DNA of 64,000 nt from Cryptomeria japonica (taxonomy: Eukaryota > Streptophyta > Pinopsida > Cupressales > Cupressaceae): contig NC_081415.1 of NCBI RefSeq assembly GCF_030272615.1, forward strand, positions 378,911,392 through 378,975,391, given 5' to 3'. Every line of letters begins with the position of its first letter. The first letter of the stretch is position 1. The notes beneath the pieces were generated by a model. That model was not told where the DNA came from, did not search any database, and worked only from the letters and a program-made list of their open reading frames with translations. The position numbers were made by a program, and so were the translations under genes. Positions 43,861 through 54,739 of this stretch are shown here, one piece after another.

Positions 43861-45198
43861 ATTTGAGTTCATAGTGGAACAACTAATAGTACCGACATAT
43901 GAGATCCCTTCTTCTAAGTATGTGTGCATGATAGTAGGCCCAAAATCACCATGGTACATTGAAATCTATGCATATTTGCATGACCAATATATGTCTCTTG
44001 ACCTGTCTAGAAATCAAAAGAAAAATCTCATACGTCAGGCATCTAGACATGTTATCATTGTTGATAACCTATACAGAAAAGGCTTTGATGGGACCCTTCT
44101 TTGATGTCTGAATGCCAAAAATGCACAATTATATTTAGAAGAAGTGCATGATGGAATCTGTGGGGCACATGCCATTGGACCTATATTGGCAAAGAAACTA
44201 CTAAGAACTGGATATTATTGGCCAACCATGGAAAATGATGCTTATAAATATGTCCAAAAGTGCAGACAATTCCAGATACATGGAGATATGATCCATGTAC
44301 TTTCTCAGGACCTTCAACCTATCACATCACCATGGCTATTCTCACAGTGGGGACTAGATCTTGAGGGAAAGATAAATCCCACATCCTCCAATGGACATAA
44401 ATTCATCTTAATAACTAATGAATATTTTACCAAGTGGGTAGAGGCGATCCCTCTAACCTATAACACTAGAAAGAAGATAGCAAAATTTCTGCTTAATTAT
44501 ATTATCTATCGATATAGAGTCCCAATGTGCATGCTAGTAACCGATAATGGATGTCCATTCAAAAACTAGGAGGTAAGTGAACTATGTGACCAATTCTAGA
44601 TTTAGCATCGGTTTACAACCCCATATTATCCCTAAAGTAATGGTCAAGTAGAGGCAACTAACAAAACAATATTAATTTTTTTAAAGAAAGTTGTCACTGA
44701 AGCGGGAAGAGACTGACACCTACCATTAAGTCTTTCTCTTTGGGCTTATAGAAGAAGTGTATGCATAGCCACATGCGCCATCCCATACTCATTGATCTAT
44801 GGCACTAAAGCTATTTTACCTATTGAGGTACAATTGTCATCTCTTAGAGTTTCCTTAAAAGGCATCATATCAAAAGAAGACTACAGAGTTGTCAGGCTAC
44901 AAGAGCTAGAAATGCCTGATGAGAAGCGGAAAAGTGCACTAAATCACCTACAAGGCTATCAAAACAGACTAAAAAAGAGCTATAACAAAAGAGTAGCCCA
45001 AGATAGTTTCAAATGGGATATTGGGTCGTCAAATAAAATCCGAAGAACCTAGCAGAGCATGAAAAGATAGAAAAATTTGACCCTAACTGGTTGGGTCCTT
45101 TTATAGTAACATGGGTCATTGGTAATGGAGCCTATAACTTGTCCACGATGGAGGGAGATCCACTCCCTGATCCTTTAAGCAACATGCACCTTAAATGA
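43861..45198 (+). pseudogene. Gypsy-B integrase
   Basis: Zinc-binding domain HDGICGAHAIGPILAKKLLR to CRQFQIH (44147-44280), in which the CxxC is disrupted. The catalytic core has WGLDLEGKINPTSSNGHKFI, then ITNEYFTKWVEAIP, where the first catalytic Asp is Asn-Glu, LVTDNGCPFKN (second Asp kept, about 44536) and GQVEATNK (Glu kept, about 44643). The C-terminal part has the same SSLRVSLKGII and LQELEMPDE blocks as Gypsy-C, showing close relationship. Several stops (44104, 44567, 44599, 44633, 44717, 45050). Confidence 0.87.
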
Positions 45199-46206
45199 TA
45201 TTATATCTAAGGGTTGGGTTAGTTTAGGTTTTTATTGCATTGCATATCATTTTTCTTCCAAAATTGCATCATATACATCATAACTGGCATCTGTTCATAC
45301 CATATAGTCATCATTTTTTGCATATATATGTATCAATAAAAAAATATGATTGTCTCAGTTGCATCACATATCTACATATGAAAGAAACAAAGGTTATCTC
45401 ATTTCTTAGATACCCAGACATGAAGTTTTCAAAACCTAAGTTCAATCATTTTCAACATCACCCTGAGGATAGGCTTTGTCTATGGTTGGGTAGAAGCTTC
45501 ACTATAGTGCCTTATCTCCCAATTCTATCAATTTCTATATCTCACACGTTAATCATTTGCTCTAAATATTTGTAGAAACCTGGCTGATCATATGACTAGT
45601 GAAAAATCCAAAATTATGCTTCAGCGTCACTATAATTGTCACACTTATGTAAGTTTCGTTACTTGCAAGCCAATGCAAAGAATAAAAAATAAAAGAGCTA
45701 TGCCTAATTACATATCAAAATATCAAGGTAAAAGAGAAAAGAAATATAATTACAATATCATGCATAAAAAAAGTACAATAAAAGCTTGGCTATGGGAACT
45801 TGTGAGTAACTCCTTCATGGCTATGGATGCGTGTTGGCAATGGAGCAATATTCGAGAGATTACAATGATAACCTCATTGGAGCTATAGATGCTTGCTGAC
45901 AACAAGGCTCTATCTAGGATGCTTTTGAAGTGAGAATAAACTATGTAGCTAGTCACACACGATTCTAAGGGTCTCCAATGATCACAAGATCTGGAATAAA
46001 TTCAATTGCACACACACAAGCAAAAGAAGACCAAAAGTTTTAGGAATCAATGGGGAAGTTTCTACATCTCCATTTATAAATCTTAGTCACTCGGTATGTT
46101 AATGTGGAGGGTCCAAGGGTTCTTGGCAATCAAATGAATGCCTATCTTTGAAATGTTTTATACCTTCAAAACAATCAGTACACCTTGGCATGGTAAACAC
46201 CTAAGC
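45199..46206. other. Unassigned DNA 3' of Gypsy-B
   Basis: AT-rich; no 3' LTR recognised. Two ORFs of about 100 codons (45240-45575 and 45592-45888) have no family resemblance. Confidence 0.4.
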
Positions 46207-46530
46207 AAATTGGATATCCGATTTTTATAGGTAATTTTAAATTAAAAAATAAATTATATAATATATTATATATTATATATTATATATTATATAATATATA
46301 ATATATAATATATTATTTTAGTATATTATATTATATAATAAATAATATATAATATAATATTAGATTATAAAATATAATATTATATTATATATTATATAAT
46401 ATAATATATTATATATTATATTATATTATATAATATATTATATATTATATTATATTATATAATATATTATATATTATATAATATAATAATATATTAATAT
46501 ATTTATATATTATATAATATATAATACTCG

Positions 46531-47060
46531 TTAATGGGTCCTTGAGGGTTAATCCCCCTTTAGAAAAAGAGGAGGTTAAATGGGAACCACCAACTAAGGA
46601 GTGGATAAAAATAAACTTTGATGGGGCATCTAGGGGAAACCTGGGAACCTCAGGAGTGGGAGTAGTTGCAAGAAATGATAAAGGGGTCATCCTTTTCAAG
46701 GGTGCACGATGACTGTAGGATGGAATAAATAACAAAGCAGAGGCACAGGCAACACTAATGGCAACTGAATTGGCTATAAACATGAAAATTTCAAAGTTGC
46801 ACCTGGAAGGAGACTCTCAAGTGATCATCAATGCAATAGCAAAGGGTAACACCCCATCATGGAAATTATCCCATTGGGTGGAGATCATTCGAGAAAAACT
46901 CAACTTCTTGGAGAATTTTTGGGTCTCCCATGTCAGGTGAGGTGCCAATGCAGTGGCAAACCTCCTCTCCAACATTGGATATGACATGACAAGCCAAATG
47001 GCCAAGTGGTGGAAGGGAGATGGCAGAGTGTGGAAGTGGAGTTAATGCGGTCCAAGAAGC
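46531..47060 (+). pseudogene. LINE RNase H fragment
   Basis: Plus-strand RNase H (RVT_3 type): EWIKINFDGASRGNLGTSGV (about 46596-46655), NNKAEAQATLMATELAINM (catalytic Glu, about 46730), LHLEGDSQVIINAI (Asp, about 46800) and GANAVANLLSN with the C-terminal Asp replaced. One stop at about 46713 and one at 46939. No RT upstream, so the copy is 5'-truncated at the AT tract. Confidence 0.78.
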
Positions 47061-47356
47061 ATGAAATAATCAATAAGTACACAAGACAACCCATAATGAC
47101 AAGTACGCCCTCTCAAAGTCACTGCAATTAATGAGGCAGTTACTGAGTACAGAGTATCTATTCGAGACAATGGCGAAGGACAACAAATTTGATAAGAAAT
47201 CTTTTTCCATTTATATCATTGATTATGCATTTATGACCTGTCACAAATGACGGCGGAGGAATTACTATTTTGGTTTATGAGCAATGTATTATCAAAGAAT
47301 TGGATTAATGAGAGTTTTTATGTCTTTTGCAGTGTGGTGTTTGGAGTTAACAGTTC

Positions 47357-48058
47357 TTGAGCAAGTTCAATGGAGGCAAATTTTACTCTAAGAACCAAGA
47401 GGTTCCTTTTTTGGGAACGATGTCGGATAAAAGAATGCAGGGACTCTTCAAATACAAGGAAGATAAACTGTGGAGTGCAGTGCATCTAATGTTGGGGGAG
47501 GAGTTGGTTCACATTCACTTTAGGTACAGGATGAATATGGAGGTTTATTCCTTGATTATGGCCTGGGCATGTGAATTTGAACTAGAGGTGGAGAAAATAA
47601 AGCTCACGATGACAAAGTTGATTGATGAGGACTATTTGATCAACCTTGACTCCATCTTGGAGTGGGTTATCCCTCATACTAGAATCCGCATTTGGGAAGG
47701 AGATGTCGAGGAGGAGATATTACCCTTTGTTTGAGGGCCAAAAAATCGAATAAAGGAGCAATGCCAAGAGTGAGCTCGCATAGGCTAGGAAGCCATGAAG
47801 CTTTGCATCAAACTAATAAGAACAGAAGAAGTACTAAAATCCCTCAAGGTGGTGGTGCGCATGGAGGTGGGGAGGGAATTGCGAGTCCAGTTTGAGGAAG
47901 GGCGGGCGGTCCAATTTTTAGCAAGTCTAGAAGGAGACCCAGATTTTGGGAATTTGGATTGTATCCTGAAGATGAAGACTGAAGCGGCAAAAGGAAAAGC
48001 TCTGGCAGACATTGTAGATGAGGAGGAGAAGCAGACGAACCAGAGTGATACTAACTAA
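47357..48058 (+). pseudogene. Unknown ORF downstream of the LINE RNase H
   Basis: A single 234-codon frame with three stops (47732, about 47771 and about 47786). It reads MSKFNGGKFYSKNQEVPFLG at the start, LVHIHFRYRMNMEVYSLIMA in the middle, and a Glu/Lys-rich helical C-terminus (EVGRELRVQFEEGRAVQFLA). I do not recognise the family. It lies where the LINE at 5023-12917 has its ORF3, yet shows no obvious residue similarity to it. A LINE-like 3' UTR continues to about 48300. It may be a lineage-specific third ORF or host sequence. Confidence 0.5.
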
Positions 48059-48563
48059 GTGGCTACGGTGCTATAAATTTGTTTTGCTTTACTGTTGTTT
48101 GCTGGTTTAAAAAAAAACAATATTTTATGGATGATTGTAATATTTAGTGCAGAAATGCACAGTACTAGTTTTTTATTTTCATTTTAGCTTGAACACTCTC
48201 CATAGTAGGCTAGGACTGTTATTCTTTTCGACCGATGTTGAAATCTGTATGGCCTTGGATTATTGTAGCTCTTTTTTGGAAATCAATATAACACAAAAAA
48301 TACTGATCAAAATATATATAATATGTAATATATAATATATTATTATATTACATTATATATTATATAATATATAATATAATATAATATAATATTATATATT
48401 ATATAATACGTATTATATTATATATTATTATATTAAATTATATATATATAATTATATAATATAATATAATATATAATATATAATATATTATTATATTATT
48501 ATATTATTATATAATATAATGTTATTTTAAAATAATTGAAGTATAAAAATTGGATATCCAATT

Positions 48564-48881
48564 TTCTGAGATAATACAAGTTGACTGTGATAGACCATGA
48601 GTTATTTTTAACCCATGGGCTACGCAATTTTTTAGAATTCGATATCCGGTTGGACTTGGTATCCGGTTATTTGACCCAAATTTGCTAAAAAATACATTAA
48701 AAGGTGGGATTTTTATTGTTTTTCATCATTTTCATTCAATTTTTTGTATTTTTTTAATGTTTATTTGTTTTTTTATTCAAAATATGTTTTTTTTCATGAA
48801 AACTAGGTTTTTTTAAATCAAATACAAAATTGTTCAAATTTGTTAACTAAATTCAATTGTTTACATTCAATTAGGTTAAAA
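48564..48881 (+). other. Upstream region of gene A
   Basis: T-rich, with two TATCCGGTT motifs at about 48645 and 48672 and the perfect palindrome AATTGGATATCCAATT just before it (48548-48563). It may hold the promoter of gene A; no clear TATA box is chosen. Confidence 0.4.
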
Positions 48882-50784
48882 ATGGGGGATAATAGTGAAA
48901 ACTTTGATCAACCACAACCGCAACAACCAAACCCTCCTGCACAAAACCCTCCTTTGCCAAACCCCACCTCAATTCAAGATTTAATTGCACAAAATTTGAA
49001 CCAATTGAGGGGGATTGCAGATGTCTATCATAGGATCCCTCGCTTGAACCCAATGTTTGATCCCCTCACGTCGATCATAAAGTATAGAAACCATCACTGA
49101 GGAGCACAATGTTGCTCTTTTATGGCAAGATTATATGAGGGAACAATATGTGGATGGCTTGTCCTATAAAGATATCAAGTATCTTGACATATCCAAAGCC
49201 GCTATCGCCGCATTGTTTGTGAATCCCCACATTGGTCAACCCGTAGACCCCCAAAAAACAAAACTTTATATTAAATGGTGCATAAATGATGGTATTGTGA
49301 AAAAAATTTGGGATCATTGGTGGATGGATTTTGATAAACCACCCAACAACAATCTTGATGTCCCCTTCTACTTCAAAAAATTGTATGCTGAGTTTGTTTT
49401 AGGAAAACATGTGAACTAATTTGACATACAACCTTTCCAGGGTGTGGGTTTAGGTATGCCCCAAAATAGACCTGGAGCAATCAGAGTAGTCTAGGGTCCA
49501 TATGTCTCCCCTCCTCCTATTGATCCCCCACCTCCAGTGCAACATCCAAATATCATCTATGAGATGACATCACGAACCATATCATCTATTCACTCTTTGA
49601 GTAGCCTTTTTGGTTTCTCAGACTGGGTTAGTAGCTCAGCCTACTTTTGATGGTAGCGGTGCATCTGATGGCGCTAACATGTCCTCCTCAGCTCTACACG
49701 TTTGCATGCCCCATAGTTGTGTCATGTGTGGGCACGTATGCTTGGGTCCAGTTGGACAACCTATTGATCCTCCTGCTTACATTGTAGATTATGAGGTGCA
49801 TGAGATACATAATGCACTAGATGTTATGACACACGCTGGAGGATACCTTGGAGAGTCCTTGCATGCTAGAGACGAGGAGGAACCTTCATCATACATTGAT
49901 GATTTAGTGGTAAGATTTGTATTTTAATAGTTCATTCTATATTTTAAATGAATATTTATAATCTAGATAATATTAAGTACAAATTTTTATTTACATGGTC
50001 TATTTAATAGTTGATGACAGAGGAGGAGTTGACACAGATCCAGGAGGGCACCTTGACGACCATTTCATTTGGCCTTGATAGATTTATGGTACATATATTA
50101 TTGCACCTAGTCATTTGTATTTTATTGTACATACATGCTCATCATTTATATTGGTATTAATTACATAATGTAGTAACTTGCATGTATATCTTATTTTACT
50201 CTTGTAGGGCACAAGTAGCACAAGTGCAAGGCTGTGTGATTTAGGATCTTGTAGTGCAGTTGGAGAAAAGGGAAAGGTTATTGAATGCAAATATGATTGA
50301 ATGAATAGTTTAAATAAGAAGAAGAAGAAGAAGCCTTGTTTGGTAGATATAATTCGTTATTATCAATGACAATTATATGCTAACTTTTATCGATATGCTA
50401 ACTTTTATCGAGAAGCCTTGAGTACATGCATGTTTATTTTATTTTGTGTTTGGTAGATATAATTCGTTATTATCAATGACAATTATATGCTAACTTTTAT
50501 CAATGTCATGTTTGTGAACATATGTAGGTTGTGTATGAAAATGTTGAAAACATACCTCCTCTACCGAAGACATGCATCAAGAGTCCTACAAAGCCGAAGA
50601 GAAAACATGGAGATGAGGTAAACAAGAATAGTTAAATTATGGTTCATTTTTATGTTAACTTTTCTAATGTGAGTTATATAATATAACTAATCTTAATCAT
50701 GGTTTATTTTTTCTTGTGCAGGATCCTTCAGAGCCGAGTAGTGCAGCGAAGATGATCGATTTTGATGATCCATCAGTAGCTTAG
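48882..50784 (+). pseudogene. Gene A: multi-exon gene of unknown function (transposon-like)
   Basis: Starts ATG at 48882 with a Gln/Pro/Asn-rich N-terminus. One or two frameshifts (near 49083 and 49605) and stops at 49417 and about 49490 break the first exon. That exon contains LLWQDYMREQYVDGLSYKDI and KKIWDHWWMDFDKP, suggesting a helical DNA-binding type region, and a CVMCGHVC cluster (about 49715). Then come four small exons that join perfectly in phase 0: 50011-50088, 50208-50276, 50528-50617 and 50722-50784 (stop TAG), each with GT/AG borders and no internal stop. The C-terminus is basic (PTKPKRKHGDE), a possible nuclear signal. I do not recognise the protein. A transposon accessory or DNA-binding protein is a guess from context. 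Confidence 0.6.
50338..50503. repeat. Direct duplication of about 55 bp inside gene A intron 3
   Basis: A block beginning TTTGGTAGATATAATTCGTT occurs at 50338-50394 and again at 50449-50503. A GAAGAAGAA run precedes it. Confidence 0.8.
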
Positions 50785-51039
50785 GATTTTATAGATAGTT
50801 TTGGGATGCTTACATGTCTAGTTGGTATGTATATTTTTATATATGGACATACATTCACATATATAGACATACATTTTTTTTGAGTTGGTGTTTATGCCAT
50901 ATTTGTGTATGGACGTACACTTGTAATCATTTGACATTTTCATATATACAGAAGTTGATATTTGATCATATAAATTGTTGCTCATGTGTGCATGGTGTTA
51001 TCATGGAAAAATTTAATCTTCAATATAATAATTAACAAT

Positions 51040-51204
51040 GGTTAATAATGGTTATTTAATGAACAATACAATTCATTTCATTTCATCGTAAGTGTTGTTT
51101 GTATAATGAACAATACAATTCATTTAATGAACAATACAATACAATTCATTTAATGAACAATAAAATACAATTAATTTAATTAAAAATAAAATACAATTCA
51201 TTAT
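51040..51204. repeat. Short tandem repeats of AATGAACAATACAATTCATTT
   Basis: Several imperfect 20-26 bp units based on GAACAATACAATTCATTTAA between gene A and the large array. Confidence 0.75.
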
Positions 51205-52917
51205 TGACCTATGCATGTTCCTATTTTGCCACCCCCACTCGGTTGAACGCTCGGGGTCATACCCTACTAGTGTTGTCCCTTGAGCACCCTAAGTGCTAAA
51301 AATTGTCAAACTTTGATGGGCCCTAGCTTGGAATCTGTGGCACCTACAAATGATCCATTTGAACCTACAAGGCCACGAGAGGGGTCCCTACAAAATCCTA
51401 TCTCATTTTTTCAATTTTCCCTACGGTTTTATTAGGGCATCATTTTTTCAGTTGGCAAAAAATTCGTCAATCTCATTCAATTGAATGTTGTTGTGTGGCC
51501 AATTTCTCATTCTTCTCATCATGATAATGAACCGTCAGTTTCAAAATGTCCAATTAGGAATTATTACCCTATGCATGCTCCTATTTCCCGCCCCCACTTG
51601 GTCGAACACTCAGGGTCATACCCTATCGGCGGCGTCCCTTGAGCACCCTAAGTGCTAAAAATTGTCAAAATTTGATGGGCCCTAACTCAGAATTCATGGC
51701 AACTGCAAATGAACCTACGGGGCCATGAGAAGGGTCCCTAAAAATTCCTATCTCATTTTTTCAATTTTCCCTATGATTTTATTAGGGCGACATTTTTTCA
51801 ATTGGTGAAAATTCGTTAGTCTCATTCAATTGAATGTTGTCGCATGGCCAATTTCTCATTCTGCTCATTGTGATAACAAACCATTAGTTCTGACATGTCC
51901 AGTTAGGAATTATTAACCTATTCATGCTCCCATTCCTCCCCCCCACTCGGTCGAACGCTTGGGGTCATACCCTACTGACGTCGTCCCTTGAGCACCCTAA
52001 GTGCTAAAAATTGTCAAACTTTGACGGGCCCTAACTCAAAATTTGTGGCACTTGCAAATGATCTGTTTGAATCTACAAGGCTAGGAGAGGGGTCCCTACA
52101 AAAGCCTATCTTAGTTTTCTAATTTTCCCTATGGTTTTATTAGGGAACATTTTTTCAGTTGGCAAAAAAATCATCACTCATTCAATCGAATGTTGTCGCG
52201 TGGCCAATTTCTCGTTCTGCTTGTCGTGATAACAAACCATTGGTTTCAACATGTCTAGTTAGGAATTATTACCCTATGCATTCTCTTATTTTCCCTCCCC
52301 CCACTCGGTCGAACGCTCGAGGTCATACCCTATCGACGTCATCCCTTGAGCACCCTAAGTGCTAAAAATTGTCAAACTTTGACGGGCCCTAACTCAGAAT
52401 CCGTGGCACCTGCGAACAATATGTTTGAACCTATGGGGCCACAAGAGGGGTCCCTACAAAATCCTATCTTGGTTTTTCAAGTTTCCCTATGGTTTTATTA
52501 GGGCAGTATTTTTTCAGTTGGCAAAAAATTCGTCAGCCTCATTCAATCGAATATTGTCACATGGCCAATTTCTCATTCTGCTCGTCCTGATAATGAACCG
52601 TCAATTCTGACATGTCCAGTTTCAAATTATTACCCTATGCATGCTCCTATTTCCCCCCCCCCCCCCCCCCCACACATAATCGAATGCTTAGGGTCATACC
52701 CTACTGGCGTTGTCCCTTGAGCACCCTATGTGCTAAAAGTTGTCAAACTTTGATAGGCCCTAACTCAAAATATGTGGCACCTACAAATGATCCATTTGAA
52801 CCTATGAGGCTATGAGAGGGTTCCCTACAAAAGCCTATCTTAGTTTTTCAAGTTTCCCTACGGTTTTATTAGGGTAGCATTTTTTCAATTGGCAAAAAAT
52901 TCGTCAGTCTCATTCAA
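51205..52917. repeat. Tandem array of about 356-bp units (five copies, last partial)
   Basis: The landmark CTATGCATG (variants in two units) recurs at 51209, 51569, 51918, 52274 and 52635, giving periods of 360, 349, 356 and 361 bp. The fifth unit stops at about 52917. Each unit contains GGTCATACCCTA, GAGCACCCTAAGTGCTAAAA, GGGGTCCCTACAAAA and GGTTTTATTAGGG. Units differ by scattered substitutions, so the array is not freshly amplified. Confidence 0.92.
52653..52671. repeat. C19 homopolymer in the fifth array unit
   Basis: Nineteen C residues, where the other units have about five to eight. Confidence 0.9.
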
Positions 52918-53194
52918 TGAAAAAATATAGATAAACAAGCAATACACTATAGACACATAATGATCATCAATATTTCCATGTATTGTATACACATAATTAC
53001 CATTACAATTGCAAGTGACATCCATGAACGAATATGCAAACATGATTTTTTATCATTATCAATACAACTACACCAATGTACTCATGTACATATACATTGT
53101 ATATCATCAATATAACTAAACCAATTTGCTCATGGACATTGTATATCATCATAACAAAGTTACATCAATTCACATCCATATACAAATACAACAT
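52918..53194. other. Spacer between tandem array and gene B end
   Basis: AT-rich with repeated ATCATCAATA and ATACACATAA phrases; would be the 3' UTR or flank of gene B on the minus strand. Confidence 0.4.
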
Positions 53195-53199
53195 CCCAC
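53195..53199. repeat. Copia-D target duplication, left copy
   Basis: CCCAC, matching 61219-61223. Confidence 0.9.
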
Positions 53200-54407
53200 T
53201 GTTAGACCCAATATGGAAAGCTAATGTACTGAGAGGGGAGGGGTGAATCAGTACTTCAAATCTTTTCTTCAAAAATAACTTTACTATTAAGCATAAACTG
53301 AATATTGCTGAAACATAATATAATGCTAAAACAAATAGATAACAATCATACATGATTCACTCCATAACACATATATTTTGGTTACGTAGAAACTCTTGGT
53401 TAGAGAGAAAAACTGTGGTGGGGATGACACCCACAACTTCACTACTACAATAATAAAGGTTGCTCAGTTAGAGCTACATGTTTAACTATTTATGATAGCT
53501 TACCTTGTTAGGAGTATCAAGATCTTTAGATCTACCTTGCTAGAGGATTTTACAATAGTTAAACTAAAATGTTGCACCTGGTTAAAGGCTTTACAATTTA
53601 TAGACTTTGTTAGAGTCTTTTACCCTATTAAAGGTTTCTCTCACAACTCAAAATATTACAATCAAAATCTTACAAAATATCTACAACTTCACATCTGAAA
53701 TGTTATAGTAGATTCTATGTGCTCAAAATGAAATTACCTTGCTTATAGCATACCTCGGTAACCCATAAAATAACTCGATAAACCTTTCTATTTACTCTAT
53801 TCCTTGACTGTTCTCAAAAATCCTTCTCGGTGACCTCTGTGTATCTGTAATAGTCATAATACTCAGTGCTTTCCCATAATTTTTCTTTTCACATATGTCT
53901 GTCTTCACACTCACTTGTCTTGTTTCTCAGTCATACACACATACACATTTGATCCTCAATTCATGCTGAATAAATAGATCTCTTATAATGGTGATCTTGT
54001 TCATGCTTCGATCTTACAAACATGATTCATCAAATGAATAACCATACAAATTATTTCATTGGATAGATGTCCTCAAAATCATACAAAATCTTAAGTGCAA
54101 TTTCCAATGTGTTAATGGTTCCTTGTTCCTCGATCTTGTAACACGTTTCCATATGTGTGTCTAGGTTCAATGAATCTGGTAACATGTTTAACTCGGTGTG
54201 TATCAACTCGGTATACCATCTTTGTTGCTCGATAGTCATAGAACGTTACTCGGTAGATAGCTCGGTGTATACTAAACTCTATGAGTTGTAACTTTTGTAA
54301 CTGACTGCTCTGTGCTTACCGTCTAAATATTTCGATGGTAATAACCAACTAGAGTATATAGAATGACTTTGGACATAAAACTAATGACAACTTAGTAAAT
54401 AGTAACA
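53200..54407 (-). repeat. Copia-D 3' LTR
   Basis: 1208 bp, paired with 60011-61218. Confidence 0.95.
54051..54239 (-). CDS. 62-codon ORF inside the Copia-D LTR (3' copy)
   Basis: MTIEQQRWYTELIHTELNML at the start, ending FEDIYPMK. The same frame is open in the other LTR at 60862-61050 with five or so substitutions and no stop. No family recognised. It may be chance, since LTR copies are identical at insertion. Confidence 0.35.
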   Translation of the reverse strand: MTIEQQRWYTELIHTELNMLPDSLNLDTHMETCYKIEEQGTINTLEIALKILYDFEDIYPMK

Positions 54408-54739
54408 ATCTCCCCTTTTGACATCAGTTTTGAAATGTTTGACAAAACTTCTTTCAAATTCATAACTCAAAAAGAATCTATATACTTACAAAATTTGACT
54501 GAACTAACAGTATATACAATTGTCAATAAAATAGTATACTCAAATATACTCCCCTTATCAATATACTATACATAACTCTGATTATGCATGCACTCTAATC
54601 AATATTCTGTATTTCCTACTCAGTTCACTGCTCCCCCTGTCAAAATTATCTGTATAATTGAATATGTTGAACTTCTCGATATACTCCTCTTGTATACACT
54701 ATTATACACTATACTCCCCCTTTTTGACAAACATCAAAA
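54408..54739 (-). promoter_or_regulatory. Copia-D 3' untranslated region and polypurine tracts
   Basis: Two purine-rich tracts on the minus strand: CAAAAGGGGAGATT at the LTR edge (54408-54421) and GTCAAAAAGGGGGAGTAT at about 54712-54729, just after the ORF stop. The first is the functional candidate; the second resembles the usual plant Copia tract. Confidence 0.7.

Larger units (their letters stand above)
24907..45198 (+). mobile_element. Gypsy-B: degenerate Tat-like Ty3/Gypsy element, split by Gypsy-C
   Basis: Domains in order on the plus strand are gag (24907-26392), protease (about 27200-27800), G-patch-like linker (about 28080-28250) and RT (29250-30454). After the Gypsy-C insertion come RNase H (43252 to about 43840) and integrase (about 43870-45198). 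The join is exact at GTACC (30450-30454 and 43247-43251). Dozens of stops and shifts show that it is much older than Gypsy-C. The LTRs were not identified. Confidence 0.88.
46207..48563. repeat. AT-rich foldback block with terminal inverted repeats, split by a LINE fragment
   Basis: TTGGATATCCGATTTTTATA at 46209-46228 is the inverted match (one mismatch) of TATAAAAATTGGATATCCAA at 48541-48560. Inside each end lie about 200-300 bp of almost pure TA/TATTATA repeats (46250-46530 and 48310-48530), strongly self-complementary. The centre (about 46531-48300) is LINE-derived sequence that appears to have inserted into the AT tract. Confidence 0.7.

Noticed and set aside
51205-52917. Tandem array as a CRISPR array
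   Set aside because: Units are about 356 bp and similar throughout, with no short repeat/unique spacer alternation; the context is eukaryotic.
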